From: Acanthamoeba sp. SK_2022b
Taxonomy: Eukaryota; Discosea; Longamoebia; Acanthamoebidae
DNA length: 15,860 nt
Reading direction: 5' to 3'
Assembly (NCBI GenBank): GCA_027943245.1
Contig: JANDJZ010000821.1
Span: forward strand, 1-15,860
In this document: one piece after another, positions 9,177-15,860 of the stretch
Position numbering within the stretch: position 1 is the stretch's first letter
How the letters are laid out: the number at the start of each line of letters is the position of its first letter
Translations under genes and position numbers: made by a program
Notes under the pieces: generated by a model
Database searches by the model: none
What the model was told of the DNA's origin: nothing
Seen by the model: the letters and a program-made list of their open reading frames with translations, nothing else

Positions 9177-9932
9177 ATGGCCAATCCACAAACACAACAA
9201 TGGTACCTTGCCGTGTCGCTTTCGTCTTTTGTATTATTCTTTTTGATTATTAATAAGTGCGCTTCCCTCCTTCTCGGTGGGGTTTCCTGCCTCTCCTCCT
9301 CCAGGGGCGAAATGCTGGAGTTCTTGTCGTTCCTCTCGTTCATGCAAGACGAGCTACGCGACTGGCGGGACCCTCCCTCTCACCCCGCACAAGTCGACGC
9401 GCTGCCCAGTTCTCCCTCTCCCTTTCCCACTCCCTCTACCGCTTCTCCCGCTCCCCCTCCTCCTTCGTCCTACACGACGCGCACCTCTCGATCGTCGCCG
9501 CCTCTCCCCTCGTTCTCCACCTCCCTGTGGTCGTCAGACACCGCTGCGTGGCCCGACCTCGGAATTGCCTCCCTCTCGCCCTACTCTACCGACTACTTGG
9601 CCTATCCACCTTCACCGGCAGCCGCCTTGGCCCCACCATCACCGCCACAGCTCCCCGCCTCGACGCTCGAGCCTGCCTTCGGCCGCTCGCCGCCACGCTC
9701 TCCCGCTTCGCGGCGCGGGTGAGCAAGCGACGGCACGAATCCCAGGCCAGCCACATATCCCACATATTTCTCGAAAATGCATATATTTTTTGCCTTTTTT
9801 CTCAGGTGGCTTGGGGTGAAGGCACGACATAAAGACCGGTCACTGCGGCCGTTTCTCTTTTCTCCCTCCCTTCCCTCACCCACACATCCCAGAACCCCAG
9901 TAGAACCTTGTAGAGAGCCCCCCATGTACTAA
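9177..9932 (+). CDS. Small Pro/Ser-rich protein, tentative 3-exon gene
   Basis: Model: exons 9177-9202, 9305-9718 and 9806-9932, about 187 residues. Intron 1 (donor GTACCT, pyrimidine-rich CCTCCTCCAG acceptor) and intron 2 (donor GTGAGC, acceptor TTTTTTCTCAG) both look genuine and preserve frame. The N-terminus is ordered (WGEMLEFLSFLSFMQDELRDW, about residues 9-29, a likely amphipathic helix), followed by about 110 residues rich in Pro, Ser and Ala with scattered aromatic residues (YSTDYLAYPPSP), and a short basic block (KARHKDRSLRP) coded by exon 3. No family recognised. If intron 2 is not used, the protein stops at 9722 with 147 residues. The stop at 9930-9932 sits inside TACTAAC, so the true 3' structure could also involve a further intron. 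Confidence 0.45.
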
Positions 9933-10005
9933 CTTCGCTACAACTTGCCCAACAAGTTCATCACTTCAACTTGAACACCACACCACCACCCAGTCCAACA
10001 ACATC

Positions 10006-10305
10006 ATGTCGTCCACCACTATCAACCTTACCACCATCGGATACAACAACACCTATATCAATAACAAGACCGCTATTTGCACTGCTCGTACCAGCTACAC
10101 CATCCCAAGCTACCGCTTTTCCATCGAAGACACCCACTTCCACACAAAAACGGATCGACCCACTATCAACCGCTACGACTTCAATGACTTCCATTCAGAC
10201 CCCCATTGGCAGTACTTCCACGACTTCGATGAACCGCGACTGCGAGCCAGAGCCCTCCACGACCCCGCCGCCATCCGCTTCACCGTCGCCCTTGATCAAC
10301 GTTGA
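10006..10305 (+). other. 99-codon ORF overlapping the eIF2 gamma start in another frame
   Basis: ATG (context AACATCATGTCG) to TGA at 10303-10305. The frame has a marked C-ending codon bias over its first ~75 codons, as expected of real coding sequence in this genome, while the eIF2 gamma frame in the same interval lacks it until about 10180. The peptide is rich in Asn, Thr, Tyr, Asp, His and Phe (for example [18 protein letters not shown]) with no known domain. It begins before both candidate ATGs of eIF2 gamma (10184 and 10229) and ends inside that coding region. It may be an overlapping upstream ORF, an exon of another gene, or relic coding sequence. Confidence 0.4.
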
Positions 10306-12420
10306 GGACACGACTCAATTCAGGAGGCAGCTCAGCGAACTCCAGCCCACCCTAACCATCGGCGCCCTTGGCCATGTCGCTCACGGTAACTTGCCTCTCG
10401 CAGTCTACCGCTCACGACCATCTTGACGGCCCAAAGAGAGACTGAAGTGACCTCTCACCTCTTTCCTTTTTTTGTCCCGCCATAGGCAAGTCCACCCTCG
10501 TTGGCAAGCTCACGAACGTGAAGACGTCGCGCCATTCCAAGGAGCAAGCACGCAACATGACCATCAAGCTCGGTACCTCGCCTTACAAACTTTTGCCGTG
10601 GGCTTTTGCTCACAACAACGTGCGCGCGACTGCAGGCTATGCCAACGCCAAGATCTATCGGTGCGACGACAGCCAGTGTCCCAAGCCTGGGTGCTACGCT
10701 CCAATGGCGAGCAACACCAAGGGTCAGCCCCGCTGCCACTGTGGGAGCACCATGAGCCTCGCACGCCACGTCAGCTTCGTCGACTGTCCTGGCCACGAAA
10801 TGCTCATGTGTACTTGTCCCCCCCCCAACGGACGTGTTGTGGCGCTTCGCTCTTCTCACACTCCTCCGAAACAGCGGTGATGCTCAACGCCGCCAGCGCG
10901 ATGGACGCGGCCGTGCTGGTGGTGGCGGCCAACGAGGAGTGCCCCATGCCGCAGACGGCCGAGCACCTGGCCGCGGCCGACCTCATGAACCTGGCGCGCT
11001 ATGTGGTCATCCAGAACAAGGTCGACCTCGTATCGGAGGAGGAGGCCTGCAAGAACTGCCTCGACATTCGCTCCTTCACCCAGGGGACCGGGGCCGAGGT
11101 GCGTGCCCAATCACATTCAACCGAATATTCTGCCGACCAATAGCCGGTGGCGCTGGTTCTGACGTGCCTTGTCGACCGCACACAACCGCACGCACACGCA
11201 CACGCACACGCACACGCACACGCACACACAGCGTTCGCCGGTGATTCCTATCTCGGCGCAGTTGGGCCACAACGTGGACGTGGTGTGTCAGTACATCGTC
11301 GAGCAGATACCCGAGCCCGACCACGACCTCTCCCTCCCTCCGCTCCTCAACGTATCGCCTCCCTTCCCCAGCTGTGGCTTCAACTAAAAAGGGCAAAGGG
11401 TGGCCTCCATATCAACCACCGTTGGTTGACACCGAACACGCGGGTGAACAGGTCATCCGTTCGTTTGACGTCAACAAGCCGGGCAACCCCTTTGAGCAAC
11501 TTAAGGGGGCGGTTATGGGCGGGGTGCTGGAGAGTGGACTCCTCCAAATCGGCCAGCGCATCGAGATCAGGCCCGGTACCGTCTCCTTCTTGCCCCCCCC
11601 CCCCTCCACCACACAACAATCTCCTCCTCCCTCTTACCTTTTATGTGGGGGCAGGGCTAATTCGGGCGGGAGCGGACGGGCGTCGCTACTACCAGCCCCT
11701 CTACTCCAAGGTCGTGTCGCTGCTGTCCGACACCAACCCCCTCACCCACGCCATACCCGGCGGCCTCATCGGCGTCGGCACCCTCCTCGGTGCGCACACG
11801 CCCCAGCCTTCCCCCCCCCTTCCCCTCATTCCCGCTACGCGCGCGTTGCGTGCCACGATGAGTTGCCTGCGTGTTGGCGAGGCCTCGCCTCTGATTGGTG
11901 ATTGGTCGCACGTGAGCGCAGATCCGTCGCTGGGCAAGAACGACGGGCTGGTGGGGCAGGTGGTGGGCGTGGAGGGCAGCATGCCAGAGGTCTACGAGGC
12001 GGTGGAGGTCAAGTACCGCCTGTTCCGCCGCCTCATCGGCACCGTCGAGGGCGAGGTGGTCAAGGAGATGAAGGCCAAGGAGAACGTGCTGCTCCACGTC
12101 GGCGGCAATTCGGCCGTGGGCGTCGTCGCCTCCGTCAACCCCAAGGCGCGCCGCCTCCTCATCAAGCTCACCCACATGCCCATCTGCGCGCGGTACCCTC
12201 TCCCCAGCCCACCCCTCTGCTGCGGTCCCTTTGGTGCTCATATCGGTCAACCGCACACAGGGAGGACCAGCGTGTGGCGTTCAGCAGGCACGCCGGCAAG
12301 GACCACTGGCGACTGGTGGGCTTCGGCCGCCTCACCCGCAACTGCCGCACCATGCCTCGTGCCGAAGCAGGCGCGGCCAGCACGCCTGTCGTGCCTTCTC
12401 CTTCCTCCACCTTGCAGTAA
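10184..12420 (+). CDS. eIF2G: Translation initiation factor eIF2 subunit gamma
   Basis: The gamma subunit is the GTPase of eIF2; with GTP it carries initiator Met-tRNA to the 40S ribosome. Exons: 10184-10385, 10486-10572, 10636-10809, 10875-11098, 11232-11351, 11452-11575, 11655-11789, 11922-12192 and 12261-12420; phases all match, product about 498 residues. Seen in order: P-loop GHVAHGKS (63-70), [14 protein letters not shown], the eIF2-gamma zinc knuckle [11 protein letters not shown] plus CHCG, G3 DCPGHE, G4 NKVD, G5 SAQ, domain II start [19 protein letters not shown], and domain III ending [12 protein letters not shown]. The intron 11352-11451 must be removed to give LLNVIRSFDV. A ~40-residue P/S/T-rich N-terminal extension precedes [15 protein letters not shown] 10229 is an alternative start. 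The C-terminal ~25 residues are also an unconserved tail. The family call is certain; the start is not. Confidence 0.93.
11187..11230. repeat. (CGCACA)n minisatellite in eIF2 gamma intron 4
   Basis: About seven copies of a CGCACA hexamer run to the splice acceptor: the acceptor AG at 11230-11231 directly follows the repeat, with no pyrimidine tract between. The intron spans 11099-11231. Confidence 0.9.
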
Positions 12421-12578
12421 CGGCCAGGAGCCAGAGCGCTTTTCTTTTCCCCCTGTTTTCCCTCTTTTTCCTTTTATCGCGCGTCGACAAAAATAAACTT
12501 TCGTTTCCCTGATTTATGTTTTCCCTGACGTAGCGGTTTGCTTCGCTGGTGCTGTGACCAGAACAAACAACGAAGAAG
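12421..12578. other. Short intergenic region between eIF2 gamma and RING-Arb2 genes
   Basis: Only 158 bases separate the eIF2 gamma stop from the next ATG. They hold a T-rich 3' UTR, the AATAAA at 12492 and about 80 bases that must contain the next promoter, including a TGACGTAG (about 12526-12533) that resembles a CRE/ATF half-site. That resemblance alone is weak evidence of function. Confidence 0.5.
12492..12497 (+). terminator. Poly(A) signal AATAAA
   Basis: An exact AATAAA 72 bases after the eIF2 gamma stop, followed by T-rich sequence (CTTTCGTTTCC). Confidence 0.78.
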
Positions 12579-13708
12579 ATGGAAGGAGATCAGGCCCAGG
12601 CAGCTGCCAACCCCCCGGTACTGCATTCCCCGCTTTCTAAGACAGATAGGACGAGAGTGGCACTGTCTCGAGTCTCACTTCGGCCGGCTACGGGAGTGTC
12701 CTAGGAGGCGGTGGTGGATAAAAAGGAGGAGGAGGAGACGGGCGAGGAGGGGCAGCAGGAGACCGAATGTAGGGTGTGCCTGGACAAGTTCAGCGCTGAC
12801 GCCCTCCTGTCCTCACACGGCTGTGACCACGCCCTCTGCAAGGTGCCTCCCCCACCTTACACTTTTTTTATTTCTACACAAAAAACAGAGATTTAAATCT
12901 AAGTGTGCTTGTAATTGTGTGTTTGTTTATTTGTTGGTTGGTGGTACAGACGTGCTGGGAGAAGTACCTGGCCACTGGTACCTCCCTTCCCTCCTTCTCC
13001 CGCCCTGCACACTTGCTGGCTGTCCTGGCGATGTAGCACTGGCAGGTGATGGTCATCATCGTCCTTATGATCATCACGCATGTACGTTTGTATGTAAAAC
13101 ACGCAGAGTTTGATGAGAAGAGGAAGAGCTTCCTCGACATCGTGTGCCCCTACCCCAAGTGCGGACAACGCCTCTCCGACGAGGACTGGCGCAAGGTACA
13201 CCCCTCCTCCTCACTCACTCACTCCGCGCCCACACCATCGGGTGTTGTGTGTGTGGAGGTGGGGTTGCGTGTACACTCGCACTCAACTCGGCCTGCGCAT
13301 TGGGGGGGGGGGGTGAACGGGCGCAGTGCGCGTCGGCCAAGACCCTGGAGAACTACGAGGCCGTGTGGAAGACCGTGCCGGAGAAGGCCACGTGCTTCCA
13401 GGACTTCAACTACGCCTACGACGAGCACGGCGTTCTGCGCAACGCCATCAACAACGACAAGGTGCTATTCTCCCGTCTTTTCTCTCTTTTTCTGTTTCTT
13501 TCTCTCTTTTCTCTTTCTCTCTCTTGCGGTGGTCTGATCGCGCATACGTGCCCACGTGCTGCAGTTCCATTGGGTGAACCAACTGCACTACGACGCCCTG
13601 GGCGACTACATCGTGGAACACATCCAGGTGCCCCCCCCCCTCCCAATCACCGCCAGTGTACAGAGCGCGCAGTGGGCCCGGCTGACATCTATCCGTGGGC
13701 TGGGCGTG

Positions 13709-13775
<67 letters not shown>

Positions 13776-13988
13776 CAGAACCTGCTGAAGCAGGACCACC
13801 AGATGGAGGAGGTGGTGCTGCCCCTCGGGGTGGACGACCCCGACGTGCCCCGCACCAACATCTTCCTCACGCCGGGCGCCCTCCAGGCCGAGAAGCTCAT
13901 CCTCCTCATCCAGGGCTCCGGCGCCGTCCGGTATACCCGCGCCCTCGCCCCCGCCGATGAGAAGGGGGAAATAACACACGCGCGCGTG

Positions 13989-14050
<62 letters not shown>

Positions 14051-15186
14051 GCGTGTGCGTGTGCCATGCGTAGCCCGGGCCAATGGGCGCGCGCGCTGTG
14101 CATCAACGATTCGCTGGAGGTGGGGACCATCTTCCCCTACCTGCGCAAGTGCGCCGAGCGGGGCTGGGGCGTGGTGGTGTTCAACCCCAACCAGAACTCG
14201 GGCGTGAAGCCGGGCGCCGAGGACGACGAGGCCTGGTTCAAGACCCGCGAGGCCTTCCTCTCCACCACCAAGGTCATGCGGCCCATCAAGAACCTCCTCA
14301 AGATCCCTGGCAGTTCGCCTCCCTCCCTTTTCTTTTTCCTTTTGCTTTTCTCTTTTCTTTTCCTTTTCTTTTTGAGTCTTAGCGGTGGTGGTGCAGGCGA
14401 GACGCCGTCCAAGCACACGACGTACGTGTGGGACCACTTCTGCGCCAAGGCCGCGGCCTCCCACGTGGCCATCATCGCGCACTCGGCCGGCGGCATCTGC
14501 ACGATGGACCTGCTCCGCGAAAGAGGTGCCACGTGGCCCAGCCTCGCCTCCCCAAATGCGCGCGCGCGTTGCCCGTCTTTGCCCGCGCCACCGCCACCGT
14601 TACTCACCCCATGCATGGCGCGAACAGGAGCGGAGGTGATGCCCCGCTGTGTGGGCGTGGCCTTCACGGATTCCGTGCATTGGGTGTCCGGCCGCGACTC
14701 CATGCCCGTGCGTCAGTTCATCAAGAAGAACGCCATTAACTGGGTACACTCCCTCTCCCTCTCTCCTGCTCACGCGAGCTCATAGCTGATCGAGGGCCTC
14801 CCTCTCGTTCTCTCTCTCTCTCTCTCCCTCTCTCTGATGAAACAGGTCAAGTCCAACAAGCCACTCGATGCTCCGGAGCGCGGTTCGGGTGAGGACGGGT
14901 GTCCGTGCGTCTCCGCCGGTACGCAGCCCGGTGCTTTTCCCCGTGATGTGCGATGTATCGATGAACGGTAATACCAACAACAACAACAACGTGCGTGGCG
15001 TAACCTTTAGGGCACCCCAAGCACGAATGGACCAGCGGCTGCTGCGTGGAGTCCGTCTTCAAGGTATATTTGACGCTCGTATTGCATATGTAGGATCTGT
15101 TGAGCTCATCTCTCCGTGTGTGTGTGTGTCGTCTGATCGTGGTCCTGCAGTTTTTGGACGGCAAGTTCACCGATGCCCAGCAGTAG
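12579..15186 (+). CDS. RBR-type RING1 finger fused to Arb2/FAM172-like domain
   Basis: Thirteen exons: 12579-12617, 12705-12842, 12950-12977, 13107-13195, 13327-13461, 13565-13627, 13779-13930, 14074-14312, 14397-14525, 14628-14743, 14846-14918, 15011-15063 and 15151-15186; 429 residues. An acidic N-terminus precedes a zinc finger with Cys35, Cys38, Cys53, His55, Cys58, Cys61, Cys82 and Cys87, including the TCWEKYL signature of RING1 in RING-between-RING ligases. IBR and RING2 are absent. From about 118 the protein is Arb2/FAM172-like: FNYAYDEHGVLR, FHWVNQLHYDALGDYI, LILLIQGSGAVRPGQWAR, VVVFNPNQN, YVWDHF, AIIAHSAGG (Ser324), AFTDSVHW (Asp352, His355), CVSAG and HEWTS. Fission yeast Arb2 acts in Argonaute/heterochromatin silencing and FAM172A has been tied to nuclear RNA regulation; a ubiquitin link is inference. 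The exon 8 donor (14313 GT, or GC at 14310) is uncertain by one residue. Confidence 0.85.
13711..13773. repeat. (GT)n microsatellite in RING-Arb2 intron 6
   Basis: About 31 uninterrupted GT units run to within five bases of the acceptor (GAGCAG, exon from 13779). There is no pyrimidine tract between repeat and acceptor. The intron also starts with a run of 10 C just after its GTG donor (13628). Confidence 0.95.
13991..14063. repeat. (GT)n followed by (GTGTGC)n in RING-Arb2 intron 7
   Basis: About 27 GT units pass into three to four GTGTGC units and then CCATGCGTAG, the acceptor of exon 8 (14074). As in the intron before, UG repeat takes the place of a pyrimidine tract. Confidence 0.95.
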
Positions 15187-15285
15187 ACCCTTTGGCGCCA
15201 CACACGGAAAAACATAATGAAATACAAATTTGTATTTTGCATTTTCCTCCTTCATTTCCTTTGTTCTCGTCCGAAAAAGTTGAAG

Positions 15286-15637
15286 ATGGCACGGAGGGGT
15301 GGTCTTTGGGCGCACATCGTGCGGCAGGTCTCGCAGGTGCAGGTGGGCGCCGTTCTACGGACGAACCTCAGCCAGTATGCAGCAGCGCCCGTCTTGTCCG
15401 CTGCCGCCTACCTCCCCTATGAATGGTTGCCCCCCCCCCTCCCTCTACACAGTGCCTGCAGGCGCGCCAGCTTACCACCGCCATCATATCGGCGCGCAAC
15501 GCCACGTCGACAGGTATCGGCAGGTGGTGACTGACCGTACGGTGTTGGAACTGCACTACCCACACCTCACGACACCCGATGCGCCCGACAGGTAAGTCCA
15601 GCAGTCGTCCTTCGTGTCTCGGCCTGCTAGCTGATCG

Positions 15638-15701
<64 letters not shown>

Positions 15702-15856
15702 TGCTACACGGGGAACCATCCGTGTGCAGCTGGATGAAGAAGGCCAACGAGTATCTCAAGATGAAGCCCGCCCTGGTGGTGGACGCTTGCCGGTGGCTGC
15801 AGACCATCACCGGCGACGTGCCCGAGTGGCACTCCGGATCCCCCGCACGCTCCTGA
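15286..15856 (+). CDS. Hypothetical protein, exon model only partly resolved
   Basis: The ATG at 15286 (context TGAAGATGGC) opens a basic, Arg-rich N-terminus (MARRGGLWAHIVRQVSQV) that could be a mitochondrial targeting sequence. The 3' end is clear: an exon ending at 15591 before a perfect CAG/GTAAGT donor, then 15730-15856 to TGA. These two join in frame as LELHYPHLTTPDAPD + SWMKKANEYLKMKPALVV and end EWHSGSPARS. The middle is unsolved. The ATG frame, a coding-like stretch after the acceptor at 15452 (LQARQLTTAIISARNATST) and the frame needed at 15513-15591 (YRQVVTDRTVLELHY) are three different frames, and no GT-AG pair I found joins all three with an intron of normal size. The simplest in-frame model is 15286-15298, 15453-15591, 15730-15856. 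No family recognised. Confidence 0.5.
15639..15700. repeat. (TG)n microsatellite in the last intron
   Basis: About 31 TG units inside the intron 15592-15729 of the terminal gene, about 29 bases before the acceptor. It has the same strand orientation relative to the gene as the two repeats in the RING-Arb2 gene. Confidence 0.95.
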
Positions 15857-15860
15857 GCGC

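Noticed and set aside
11375..11451. Extra in-frame eIF2 gamma segment ([11 protein letters not shown]...)
   Set aside because: The open frame continues upstream of VIRSFDV, but the preceding exon ends at AAC/GTATCG in the same phase. Removing 11352-11451 aligns with other eIF2 gamma proteins, so this is intron.
13043..13106. Extra exon of the RING gene (DGHHRPYDHHA) suggesting an added zinc-binding His cluster
   Set aside because: It would leave an intron of only about 26 bases before the next exon. Skipping it gives a phase-correct join and the normal RING1 spacing up to CPYPKC.
12579..13195. A complete RBR ubiquitin ligase
   Set aside because: Only RING1 is present. Downstream sequence lacks the cysteine pattern of IBR and RING2 and instead matches Arb2/FAM172.
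13711..14063. Possible CRISPR-like or tandem array
   Set aside because: These are dinucleotide and hexanucleotide microsatellites without spacers, inside spliceosomal introns of a eukaryote.
13448..14482. 344-codon minus-strand frame with long His-Thr runs
   Set aside because: The His-Thr runs come from (CA)n microsatellites, and the rest is antisense of conserved Arb2 exons.
1..15860. tRNA, rRNA, transposon or viral genes
   Set aside because: No cloverleaf-like box A/B pattern, terminal inverted repeats, reverse transcriptase, transposase or capsid motifs were noticed on either strand by eye. A tRNAscan and profile search would be needed to exclude them fully.

Overview
The window looks like nuclear DNA of a free-living amoeba of the Acanthamoeba type (Amoebozoa). 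This is inferred from compact, GC-rich genes, many short GT-AG introns, (GT)n/(CA)n and poly-C tracts confined to introns, AATAAA signals just after stop codons, and a clearly eukaryotic eIF2 gamma. All supported genes are on the + strand. I built the exon models by hand and checked reading phase at each junction; none is confirmed by transcripts.

Layout: (1) 1-114, the C-terminal end of an unidentified gene. (2) 519-3039, a 4-exon gene for a ~721-residue, highly charged, mostly disordered protein with a C-terminal coiled coil. (3) 3493-5475, an 11-exon alpha/beta hydrolase of 348 residues. (4) 5641-6315, an intronless 224-residue protein that resembles securin (KEN box, two destruction-box candidates, acidic separase-binding-like C-terminus). 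(5) 6656-8772, a 9-exon protein with two PH domains and a C-terminal FHA domain. (6) 9177-9932, a small Pro/Ser-rich protein, tentative. (7) 10184-12420, a 9-exon eIF2 gamma, with a 99-codon overlapping ORF in another frame at its 5' end. (8) 12579-15186, a 13-exon gene joining an RBR-type RING1 zinc finger to an Arb2/FAM172-type alpha/beta-hydrolase-like domain. (9) 15286-15856, a last gene whose exon structure I could only partly solve.

The genes do not form a pathway; this looks like ordinary compact eukaryotic gene order. Three things stand out: the RING1-Arb2 fusion, the securin candidate next to unrelated genes, and a splice-donor preference (GTAC/GTGC, with C at intron position +4 in 30 of 44 introns I assigned) unlike the usual GTAAGT or GTGAGT.
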